Source: Lutraria lutraria (Eukaryota; Mollusca; Bivalvia; Venerida; Mactridae). Taken from it: 64,000 nucleotides of DNA. The notes under the pieces were generated by a model. That model was not told the origin of the DNA. It saw only the letters and a program-made list of their open reading frames with translations, and ran no database searches. The stretch's first letter is position 1. The number at the start of each line of letters is the position of its first letter. Position numbers and translations under genes: made by a program. The DNA is taken from positions 4,819,493 to 4,883,492 of the forward strand of contig OZ026836.1 of the NCBI GenBank assembly GCA_964023205.1. The letters run 5' to 3'. Shown piece after piece: positions 12,901 to 23,900 of the stretch.

Positions 12901-13821
12901 TTTTTAGCGAATATTAATTTCTGATTACCTTATCGATCTAATTATGTCCTGAATTTTCTTTAAAGTGTGTAAATAAGGAGACAAGCAGTTAATGCCAATA
13001 ATCACCCGTGATAAACAGCATTCGACTTATTTGCTGGAACAGTAAAACTAAAATGTTCTTCTATTTCGCATCATTTATTAACACAAATTATTTTCCATTT
13101 CCACCAATATAATGACTGTACTCCTATTCGTCAATTGACCAAAAAGCATCGAAAAAACTTGAACAAAACGGCAAACTAGAATCAATGGTCGCTGAATTAT
13201 GATCATTCTATCAAATTACTATTCATTGTGTGAAACTTTTGTTCTTAAAATTCTTTATTCGATGGAATATATCCTCCAAAAAAAATATGAATATGTCCTT
13301 TAATGTATACAGAGTTTCTAAAACTACACGTATTGTCCTATTAAATCATGGAACAGCTTGAATTCATAATCATGCGCATGATGTCGCTGTCATTTCTAAA
13401 AAGTAATTGATGGTTAATATAGTAATCTATGCGTACGCTTTCATCTAACAATAGTTCAGCGAAGTCGCCACAGAAATCTCCCTAATTTATGTAAACATCC
13501 GTCCAATCTATCCATTATTATTTCAATGGACTTCTTGTTTTACATATCCCGTTGTCCGTAACAATGCGGTAACAAATTAAACATTAATAAACTGCATACC
13601 ATAATTTTATGTTATTATGAATCCTTGTGCTTTAACTAAAACCTATTGTTTCCCTGGTGACGCATCATCGTATTATCGGTGTGTATAACAATATACATAA
13701 ATTATGTATTTTTCCTTACAGCACGATGAATGCAATCAGGGACGCTGGATCTTCTTTGACGCTGTTGGTTGCCAGGGGAAACGAATCTATCGCCAATAAA
13801 GTATCGGTTTCACAAGTGTAA
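6667..13821 (+). CDS. Radil-type Ras-associating/dilute/PDZ protein, 3' part of gene (DIL to C-terminus)
   Basis: Exons: 6667-6943, 8233-8446, 8910-9082, 9362-9509, 9855-9998, 10297-11562, 12046-12167, 12648-12787 and 13722-13821 (stop TAA 13819-13821). All introns are GT-AG and the phases agree across every junction. About 860 residues are encoded. Exons 1-5 encode a dilute (DIL) domain (LERLLLWISNCVQLLLFLKH; VRMLEQLAEVTHIVMLHEGI; YQWPMMKTHFQPLTPRQLYH). The 1.27-kb exon encodes a low-complexity linker, and the last three exons encode a PDZ domain (GFGLSLIDGL; LQLGDRILAVDGKSVIGAS). DIL followed by a C-terminal PDZ fits RADIL/RASIP1-like Rap effectors, which act at membranes in adhesion and migration. 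The RA and FHA regions expected N-terminally are outside the window. Afadin is less likely because the order here is DIL, long linker, then a PDZ ending close to the stop. Confidence 0.85.
7784..8105 (+). mobile_element. Helitron-like non-autonomous element in a Radil intron
   Basis: The left part contains a hairpin (CCCGC...GCGGG around 7799-7823), then a GGTCGGTCGGTCCGTCGG-type run at about 7844-7878. The right end contains a hairpin GTCACCTCTGTGAC at about 8082-8095, followed within a few bases by CTAGT. A 3' hairpin just before CTRR is the hallmark of Helitron termini. The body (CTATGAAACTTGAAATATGT and following) matches a repeat style common in bivalve genomes. It encodes no protein. 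Confidence 0.55.
10297..11562 (+). other. Large linker exon of the Radil-type gene (422 codons)
   Basis: This single exon is far longer than its neighbours and encodes a polar, Ser/Lys/Asp-rich region between DIL and PDZ. It has no recognisable domain; one Cys/His-containing stretch (CNCGEAHINGL) and a basic Gln/Lys-rich helix (KNKLKQMQNKLNQ) can be seen. Acidic patches such as ITTDNEVDELQEPE suggest a disordered linker with docking motifs. Donor TTTTCAT|GTAAGC continues in phase 1 into the PDZ exons. Confidence 0.8.
12046..13821 (+). other. PDZ-domain exons and C-terminus of the Radil-type gene
   Basis: Three exons encode one PDZ domain: carboxylate-binding loop GFGLSL in the first, core strands and PDSPAATNGCLQLGDRIL in the second, and SSLTLLVARG in the third. 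The protein ends about 15 residues after the domain (IANKVSVSQV, stop). The first PDZ exon has an acidic/basic lead-in, VLGPDERKRMSPCPMF. Confidence 0.85.
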
Positions 13822-14631
13822 ATAATCTCAGAGGGAGAGAAGCTCAGCAGGAGAACCTCATTAGATATTTAAATTTTCACTTTAAAATTTATGTTCTAAC
13901 TGTGATGCAAACATAGATATTTATTTATATTGCTAATACATGTATCAAACTGTAGGTGCATTAACTATATAGATATGATAATTATAAAAGTAATTAAAAT
14001 TTTAAATTAACATACACGAATGTGTTTATTTTTTATTTGTACCTGTATGGTTATTAGCGTTCATATGATCTCACTTATTATGCATCAAGTGATCCTTATT
14101 AAAGCATTTCACTAGTATTTCCGTGATATACCGACGGGAAGTTAAAATAACCAGTGTAACTGGTTTCTGTACCTGTTCTTAAGTAAATACAAGATAATAA
14201 TTATACAAAAATGATTACTAGTAGTGGTGAAGGACGAATGGCTTTAGGCGCAACAATTTCAAGCAAAACGTCACTGGGAACATGTTCCGCGACCAAGGTA
14301 TGACCTAAATCTCTACCTGTTGAGTTAAATGGGACAATGTATGTGTTTGAAGAACGTACATGCATTTATAACAACCTCGTAACCAATTTCAGACTATCTA
14401 TAATTAAACATTTTAAGGGTTTCAGGCAATGCTTTCTGGTTGTTATTTAGCAAACAAAAGGTACAAGTTGTTGGAGCAATCGTTAAGCACCGTGACAGAG
14501 AAATGGGTAACGGGTTTAGTATCCTATGTATTACATACCACATAATTAACTCTTACCATAAACTGTCAAACCTGAGTCATCTGTCACCGGTAAATAAATA
14601 CCCCCATAAAAACTATGGCTGTTTATTAATA
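13822..14631 (+). other. Probable 3' UTR of the Radil-type gene, then intergenic sequence
   Basis: Non-coding. A candidate ATTAAA poly(A) signal lies at 13993-13998, about 170 nt after the stop, with a T/G-rich stretch (TGTGTTTATTTTTTATTTGT) 25-45 nt downstream. The exact cleavage site cannot be fixed from sequence alone. Confidence 0.45.
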
Positions 14632-14810
14632 TACAGTCAAACCTGTGATCAAAGACCACCCTTGGGAAAGACATAATGTGACGTTTATTAACAAGAGGCC
14701 TTTATTCGAAGGTCATTTCGTTCTAAATAACCAATTAAATAATCAGAGAATGGCCTTTACTCATCGTGTGGCTTTATCCGGAGGTGGCCGCTAACATGGC
14801 TTTCACTGTA
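14632..14810 (+). mobile_element. MITE-like TIR element, 179 bp, copy 2
   Basis: Starts TACAGTCAAACCTGTGATCA and ends CATGGCTTTCACTGTA, so the termini are inverted (TACAGT/ACTGTA). It shares the ACCCTTGGGAAAG, TTATTCGAAGG and CCGGAGGTGG blocks with the copy at 5202-5380 and has the same length. Non-coding. Confidence 0.6.
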
Positions 14811-17675
14811 AATGTATTGATTTTGAAGCACAAATCCGTCAAATTACGACCAACTGTGTGAGTAAGGAATATTTTATCGCCATCTGTAATGCATTTACTG
14901 ATGTTTTATTCACGAATGTCGTGTATTTGTTTGAAGTTTAACTTTGTCATAAGCACCCGTTTATACAACACGATAGTATGATAATAAATAATGTATACTT
15001 CATTTGCGCCATTGACACTAGAGAATTGAAGCTCTACGGTACGCGCATGCATACATATATGTATTTAAGATTAGTAATGGATAATACAGTTTTGATAGAA
15101 CAATGCATGAAAAAATAACCCCTAAACATAACAGCAGACAACAACAAACATTAATCAACAAAAGTATGAAAAAGAAATGATATACCGGTAATACAAAATT
15201 ATTATAATCGTTACGCACTTACACTGATGCTCAATGAAGGTAGATCACACTCGCGCAGGCGATTGTGTGCAATTTGGTTAGATATTCTGTTGATGAGTGT
15301 ACCAGGTGTGTTAGTAACAGTGGCAGTTTGAAAACGATCGAGTATAGTTGTATGTAACTTGACCAGACCTGTGTTGTGAAGCGCGGACGTCCACTACGTG
15401 GTAAATCTTCCGTACGTCCCATTGCTTGAAAACGTAAAAATGATATGACCTAAAATTAGTCCAAAATTCAAATTCAAGGGCAGATAACTCAAAAAGGAGT
15501 TTGTCAATTTTTCTTATATGTCTATTTGCAAAAACTGGAAACTGTAGCAAACGACTTTACGGAGAGCGTGGAGACTACAGACGTTGCGTCCGTGAGTTTA
15601 ACCCCTGGTTTTATGGATACATTGTCTTAAAGACATTGAACCAGGAATGCGAGGCATGTGACTTATGGACCAGAAAGTCCCCTAATTCCACAGTAGGGGG
15701 TAATAAAACAGACAGGGTCATTGATAGACTAGCACCTGTTACTCAATGCTTATAAAAACAAAAGCAATTTAGTTATAAACTTATTATCACTGTAAATCAA
15801 TAAAATTTATTACCCCACTTTTTGACTAGGTGTCAAATCTACAGACCGTGACCAGACTGGTTTGGGCAATAAAACAATTAAAAGATTAGACCACATGTGG
15901 ATTTTTTTTTTGGGGGGGGGGGTCACTTATATAGTAGCTGTTCAATGTCTTTAAGCCGTTTGTATCTCGCCATATATTCGAATGACACGCGTAACTGAAA
16001 TGGACCCCCTCCTCTACTTTAGTCACTGTACAATATGCAGCCACACAGAATGTATTACAATACATAAATGTTCAGATAATGAATTTTTGATTTTGAACAA
16101 ATTCATTTATGCAGCAGTATAAAATTTTACATTGTTCTAGAAGGAGGGTTTACCTGAGTCATATAATAAACATTTATGCCTCGTTACGTAGGTTTCGAGT
16201 AACTTTTCTATGCATACTTAAAATAATAATACAATAATTGTAGTCCTGTATTCAAGTGAAATATGACGTCCATTAATTCAAAACACTGTTTATAATACCA
16301 ATTGTTCGTACACTGTTGAATATTTAGCCATATAATTGTATGGCTATATCTTCATTCCGGCGTTTGATGCAGTTATGTTTTAGTTTCACTCTGTACGCAG
16401 GTGTCTGTTGGCATGCAAATAAACCTGTGTATAAATATTTAACGCCATCCTTTTGTAGGTACATTTAGGTACATTGTATTACGCAATATGACAAAACCCT
16501 ATGAGCGTGTTTACTATCCCCTGGTCCTTCATAAAATTATTCGATGGCATTATTTTTTAGATTTTCACATTAAAGATTTTCCTCGTCAATTTGACTACAT
16601 CATTAAACAGTGTCTCTGGTATGTTAACTTCGAACTAAATGCTCGACAAGATGAGTAAACAAGACGTAGCGTTCAATAAATGCATATGTCCCCGGTGATA
16701 ACTTGACTTAAGATATTCCAAGCCTAATACAGTACTTGCTTAACGCTACACAAAAATGGTAATATTACAAAAATATATAGCCCAATCATCATTTTATTCT
16801 TTGATAGTTACCTTAGATACTTCAATTTATTTTATGACAATTTTAAAAAGTGCAAGAGTTGTTGCCTTTGATGAACAATATAAAACTATTAATTTCTGTA
16901 GATATTGCATGGTGACCTATAATCTTCTGTATCAAATTAGACTGATAATTTGCCTTTACATCTTTTTCATAGAAATGATGTTCTTTTTTCTTTACATTTT
17001 GAAAACAATGACCTACTCCCATTTATTTCAATGTAAATCAAAAAGGAAGATAACTCAATGAAATGTCATTGTTCTTTAAAATCTCAATGTAAGTCATTTT
17101 TTGTCATGGGAACCTATCAAAATCATAAAATGTTTCTAAAATCTTTCCGCTCCATTTTGAGATAATAATTTTAGGCATTATGCTATGAATACTTTAACCT
17201 CATACGTACCTACGGACGGACGGACGGACGGACAGACAGACAAGGCTATCACTGTATACTCCTGCATCATTCGATGTCGGGGACATAAAACATTTATTAT
17301 GAAAAACATTTTTTTCTGTTTACCTGTCGTACAGGATTAACCTGATAGAAAGCAACGGATATGCATTACATGATGTGTTGAATATTAAATTAGTTATATC
17401 TTATTACTTTTATAGCTTTATAAGTGACGTACTGTAGTCATGACGACAGAACAGTGTACCAACATGTTAAATAAGACTTCTTCATCCAACCGAGTTGGAG
17501 TCAGTTCTCTTCAGGAGTGTGTATACGTGCGTGTCTTAAGTATTATTTAGAAACTATAGACGTTTTGACTGTTGTAAAATAAGTTTGAGTTGTTTACTTC
17601 CAATATAATGGTTTGAAAAATGAAAGAACAATAACGAATGATGTAATATTTTATCAAGATAATATCAAAACAACC
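14811..17675. other. Intergenic region between the Radil-type gene and gene A
   Basis: No exon was found. A T(10)/G(11) homopolymer junction lies at about 15901-15922. Segments TTAAAGACATTGAAC (about 15629) and GTTCAATGTCTTTAA (about 15941) form an inverted repeat of a probable MITE. An (ACGG)n microsatellite lies at about 17213-17236 inside a repeat-like block (about 17040-17290). The remainder is AT-rich. The promoter of gene A should lie at the right end but no motif could be assigned. Confidence 0.45.
17213..17242. repeat. (ACGG)n / (ACAG)n microsatellite
   Basis: Tandem GGAC units followed by GACA units. A similar run occurs at about 18391-18421. Such GGAC/GTCC runs are often internal parts of molluscan dispersed elements. 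Confidence 0.8.
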
Positions 17676-17996
17676 ATGGCTAAATTACAATTACCTAAAA
17701 ATGTAACTTTAAAATTGTGGATTATTTCTATGTTAATCACGGATGTGCAAACAAATAACTGTAATGATGACTTTGTAAAAAAAACTATCGGGTTAATTGA
17801 TTCATGTATTTGGAATGGAACAGCACAAACTCTCCGTAATTGTGCACGGATGTGTGTGTCTAGAACACCGTGCCAATCAATCAATTACGATTACGCGTCC
17901 AAAGCTTGTGAGTTAAACAATGGAACTCTTGGAGACCGACCTACAAAAACAGGACCGACGCTTGTGTATTCGAGTTTTGCATGGTGGCCAGCTAGT
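17676..17996 (+). other. Gene A exon 1: signal peptide and PAN/apple-like domain
   Basis: After the signal stretch comes a domain with Cys spacing typical of PAN/apple: TAQTLRNCARMCVSRTPCQS, then INYDYASKACELNNGT. It ends FAWWPAS at a GT donor in phase 0. Gene B exon 1 aligns along its length (AQTVEHCMQMCIRRTVCNSM; NYDMRTTQCELNNGT; FNWFPSE). Confidence 0.75.
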
Positions 17997-20900
17997 GTAC
18001 GTACTTCATTTGTATTTTTATATTTGGAGTCATCTATGAAAGTTTCGTTGTATTAATTGTCATTAACTCACTCTAATATACTTGTATAGATATATTGCAA
18101 CATTTGAACATGCCATTAAGAATAATAGACTGATCATGTCTAAGTGATCATTGTAATAAGTAGTATAAATGTATAGCAGATAGATAGATCGATTCTTTTA
18201 TTCCTCCATTGTTGGAGAGCAAGACATGTGTACAACAACATAACACATTTTGAACAAAGGCAATGTGAAACATTCTCACAAAGTTTCATATAGGATATCA
18301 AAACAACAATAAATGTAACATACGTAATGCAGATAGCAATAATCCACCTCATTTATGCATGATGAATTTCAAACAGATAGACATATAGACAGACGGACGG
18401 ACGGACGGACGAACGGACGGACTCATTGAAGTGACGTTGTGGGGTGCCGCCTTTGATCTTCTTTTGATCTTCTGAACCCCACAAGCAACTATAGTAATCA
18501 AATGTAAACTTATCATTACGAGTGGCGAGTCTCTGTATATGACTTTATTGTCCAGTACAACTTAACTTAGTGAATTGTACGTATTCGGTGTAATTCAGCT
18601 CTTCAATAAGGGTGCCCCATAACTCTCGGCGCTGATCCTCCTTGTCTGGACAAAAACAAATTGTATGCATGATAGCATTGGTTAGGTGGGTACCGCAGCT
18701 ACGACATTCATGAATAAATGAACGGGAGACAAATATACTTACATCTTTCACAAATCTGTGACACAAAGCGGACTGAGTGAGTCTGTTCTTGGCGAGGCAC
18801 CGCAATTAAGTTAGAGCATGCATTCATCTTCAGCAGGTCTTGGTGCGTCCAGTCGTCGACCACACGAGTAACAATATCAGTCAGTCTGCGTTTTTCTGGA
18901 ACTAGCACATTTTTCTTAAGAAAGCTTTTGCAGGAAGTCTTTGACGGAAAAATACCAAGGTTTAAGTATGAATAAAAATTATTTTGTAAAATCCTGCATA
19001 TGTCTGGAATAAACCCCGTAGTTCAAATATCTCACCAAACGATTCACAAATATTGATTTAGCCAAGTGTTTGTTTGAGAGTCTGCACAACTGACCGAATG
19101 ACACAAGTTTCCGGTAGTCCACCATAGTTTTTATGAGAACCATGTACATGCTGCGCAGAACATAATATTCACTTCGGTAGCCCTTGTATATGTTTGAGGC
19201 AAAGTCTGTGTGCCTTCTCCAAGTCGCTCATCTTCTTCGTATATGAGTTCCAGAGTTCGCAGCCAAAAATCGCCTTTGGTATGACAACTGTGTTATAAAT
19301 GGTTGCCATTGTACACGGGTTAATCGACGGTGTATTGAGGGCACTGCTGTTTACACTAAAATATGTGCCTAGTAACTTGCTGTCCCGCGTCCTTAATATT
19401 TCGTTGACAAATGTTGATCACAATTTATTCCTAGATGACAATAATTCTCTTCTTAGAAATAACTTCAGGCCTCATCACAAACTGGCGATCCTTCTTCATT
19501 GTCCCCAGCTCATTGATCACGACCACTAAACTGGCGATCCTTCTTCATTGTCCCCAGCTCATTGATCACGACCACTTTGCATTTTGTGGCATTGTAAGAA
19601 CATCTCCATTTACACGAATAATTCCAGCTATGTCAAGCATTTAATCTAGAGGAAGAGATTTGTAAGCTCCACATCGTCCGCAACAGTAGGGGAACACATA
19701 CCAGTATTGTATATGCACAGCCCACAACCACTGGATTCCAATTCTTGAATAAGTTCATCAATAAATACGAAGTACACCAACCTAACAACCGATGGATATG
19801 ACCGATCATTGTCATTCCGCACAAAATGTAACTGTTCGTCGATAGTCTCAGATTCAATGTCGGCGCCCGTTTGCTTAGCTCTTACGTCCGTCCCCACCTT
19901 CCACGAACTTGTTGCTGTGTTGACACTCGAAATTGTTACAATATGTTCTGAACCTAGAAACTCTCCAACAAGCGAATACGATCTTCTTGTTCCATTATAT
20001 ACACTTCCTTATTTGAATGCTACATTCCATTAAATCACATTTGATAGTGTCAATTACTTTTTTGTTCAAAACGAATTCGCTGGTGTAAGTGTTGGTTCTG
20101 CTTCATCAACAGTATATTGGCCTGCATAGAAGACATTGTATTCTTTAACAGTCTGAGTTCACTTGCACACTTACATTTTGTACTGTTGTCCTCAATGCGA
20201 GAAAAACTGTTGATCCTACTTGCGGATGTAGTAGATGACTGTCTACCCTTCTAATCAGGGGTTTTAAGTTTTAACACACTGCAATCTTCCCCTTCTGTAA
20301 CCTCAACAATTGCCTGAATGTCTTCAGCCAATTTTACTACCACCGGTTCACCATGCATGGTAGTGACACGCCGCTTTAGTTCTGGATCAAGTCCATTTGG
20401 AAAATCTACCTGATCCTGCTTTAGGTGCTAAAATAGAGAGACATAACCCTGTCTAGATCTATGCATAGTCCTATGTGATTTGTATCACAAATATTTTTCT
20501 TGGAAGAGTCCTATAAAAGTCCACTAATAGCCAAAATTCCTGCAGTGTACGTATGTACGTTTTTTCTAGGTCAATGTTAACACCATACTCTGCATCCTGT
20601 TCCGCCTCTAGATCGTAATTAGAATCAATAAATTTCGCATCACTGGGTAGAATGGCCTTTTAACCCCAACTGGGTTAACAAATGATATATTTATATTGTT
20701 TGCGTAACATATGCACATGAACTATAATGCTGTGAAAGCATGTACGCTCAATATAACATCAGAATAATTACTGATGAATTTATTAGTGGACAACTCTTAT
20801 TTGATAATGAACAAAAAACAAAAAGATTAAAACTTGTAGATGAATACAATACTTGTAATTGTAGTAATGCTCCAGTAAATACGCGTCATTTTTAGTTATA

Positions 20901-23900
20901 TCGAAGCGATATTATTTATCACGAGGGCAACACTGCTGAACATTAAGTATTTCAGGCGGCTGAATTCAAATTGTGCGCACCGGGAAATATTTGTCAAATT
21001 TGTGTTTTTCTGTTTAAAACATAATGATATTCGGTGGTTTCCATTTTACTCGCAATTCATGTAAAATGTCAATTTCCAGCATATTTGTACCTTGTAAGCA
21101 ATATCTGGACCTATGCGCGTGATTTTCAAAATGAACTCATGTAAAGAAAATGGTACAACACTTTTATCATTTCGACTTATTTACAATGACGTTAAATGGT
21201 TTGTGTATTTGTCCTTCAGATAGACGAATGTTGTTATTCTCGTCCTTGTGCTGATCACCAGGTCTGTATTGCTGGACCGCGTAAATCACCCACCACAGAC
21301 TGCTCTTATTACTGTATGTCAGCGGGACGTAAGTTGATAATAAAGTTATAATTCAGGAGTGGTCTTCTTAGTATATTTACTTCCGGAACATGTACCTGGA
21401 TATGCACAATTGATCAAAGGACTATCCAATCATCCGACTCTTTTATTAGAAAGACAAATATAAATATCTAACAGTTACGTAATGACAGTAAACTACGAGA
21501 TACTTACATGTCTTATAGAAGGAACACATACTTTGTGTTTCCTTATTTCTTTACTAATCCGTCAGATTATAAGAGCTTTTATTACTACTGGCATTTAGAC
21601 ATTTGAAGAACATAAAAACAATAGTTCACAGGTGGAGCAAGAAAGAATTATGGGTTCTGCCCGGCATCACTAATTTAACTACATGTGTACAATGCCGTTG
21701 ATGATACAGTTTTCTAGGTTACCATGCGCCCACTAATTAAATTGTATGTATTAGTTTTAATTATTGATACGTATTTTGCTTTTCTAAAACAAAGGAAAAG
21801 TGTGCCCATGGCCTAATATTGGTCTACATGGTGAGCGTTATGTCGGGGATACAAACGTTTTGATATGTGGACCCGGTTTAACTGGAAGCGACACCGCGAC
21901 TTGTCTAGAAAATGGTCAGTGGGACAAAGACATGGCTTGTACAGGTAATTATTTTATATGATAAGTTATTAAAGCGTTCTTTTTAAAAATAATTCTAGTG
22001 AAAATTGTGAAATATATTTAAGATGCTGATCGACATAGACTGATAATTACGGCATACCGTACGTGCTCTTTGTCTGTCTCTTTTTGTGGTGCAGTTTTGG
22101 GTATAAACCATTATGAACAGAATAGAAATACATTGTATCTCGGATTGTGCCTATGATAGTCTACAGGGAAAGAATGATTCTTTACTTGTGACATTATTTA
22201 AGGTATTCCGGTTCATATTTCCTCTATCTGATGCGTAAAGTTTGTAGTATGTCTGGTTATCCAGTTAATATAACATGCTTTACAATAATTCCTAATGGAA
22301 CCTCGTTAATATACTTAATTCTATAAGAAGTGGAGTTTTAGAGTATGGTAAAACAATGTATGATAAACTTTGAAATAAAGATTTCAACAAAATAAATTTT
22401 TGAAATACCTGTACGATATAATGACCTTAAACTTGAAAACATGATAAATCATACGATCATACTACAAGTACTTGATCAGGTTCAATGATGAACATAGTTC
22501 AACATTTCAATGGTTTCTCAGTGTAGTATGTTGACTCAAGATTACCCTTAACGCCTATAACGGCATTAAAAGCGGATATTTGACTATAATTACAGATCAT
22601 AAGTACAATGATTTATTATTTCATAATTTACACATAAACTAGCAGCAAAGAAACAATACTGTATCCTCACCATTACTCGTCTTCCATTTTCAACTCATCA
22701 GTGTTAGTATTTATTACACTTTGGCAGTTTTGAGTCTTACAAACAATATCCGACACCAGACGTTTTCAATGGTGTCTGTTGGGGGGGGGGGGGGGGGGGG
22801 CGCAAAGTCGCGTCTTAACTCAAACTCCATCGCTCTACATTTAGTTTAATTTTAAACCTGTAAACCAGACAAATTGCTAATTGTGTCTGTTGATAAGGGA
22901 AACGGCACTCATTGCCAGTTAGCAACAAAAGGCATTGCCTCATATTCACTGAATGCCTTTACTGGTTAAAATGCCACACGCTGTATTCTCCATTCCTCAC
23001 CAAATACTGGTTGTAAACTATTTGTCGTATTTCAATGTTAGTTGTGAAGTAGTCTGTCAGATATCGCAACAATATCATGTTTTATGTGAATAGTGACCAT
23101 CTATATCTGAGATTTGAGATACTACTGAGTAGACATTTTACTGTGAAATTCAATCATACCCCCAAAGACACCGGATACACGTCTAAGTTTTTCAAACATG
23201 ATTCAAAATAACTAATCACGTGTTTTTATAATAGTACAATGCACTCATTATTCAAATTCCAAACTATCTTTAATATCCAGAAATACTGAACCATCCTTGC
23301 TCCGATCATACACTTTGTTCAAACATCAGTGCCGTCTGTACCGATGGACGTTGTGCATGTGATATGGTTTATGACAGTACAACTAGTCACTGCAAAGGCT
23401 CGTTTATGTTGTACTGCTTTCAATGTTCTATGCTTAGCATTCAATTTTGTAAAAAAAGCATCATGAACGGTTAATATTAACTTGTTTTTGATACTTCGAA
23501 CTATGTTGTAACCCAAATATAGTATCATTCAATATTGTTTGTACGAAGTCATGGTTACCCACATGGCTTATACTAAAATGATTCTGCAGAATCTATTGCG
23601 TTTTTCTCGTCTTTCAAGCAATTTTCGATATGATATTTGCATGTATTCTTATAAATGTAGTGTATTTACTGATATAGTAACACATAAACGTAACCTATAG
23701 TAATAAGTACAAATAGTATGACAAATTATCGTTATTATGTACTATTTCTAATATCCAGAAATTCTGAACCACCCTTGCTCCGATCATACACTTTGTTCAA
23801 ACATCAGAGCCCTCTGTACCAATGGACGTTGTGCATGTGATACAAACATGGTATATGACAGTACAACTAGTCACTGCAAACTAGGTTTGTTTTATAGTGT

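Noticed and set aside
6667..13821. Afadin or myosin V instead of a Radil-type protein
   Set aside because: Myosin V lacks a PDZ domain, and afadin has the PDZ followed by a long C-terminal tail, whereas here the protein ends about 15 residues after the PDZ.
16756..17061. 101-codon hydrophobic open frame
   Set aside because: AT-rich composition makes Phe/Ile/Leu-rich chance frames; no homologous motif or splice signals.
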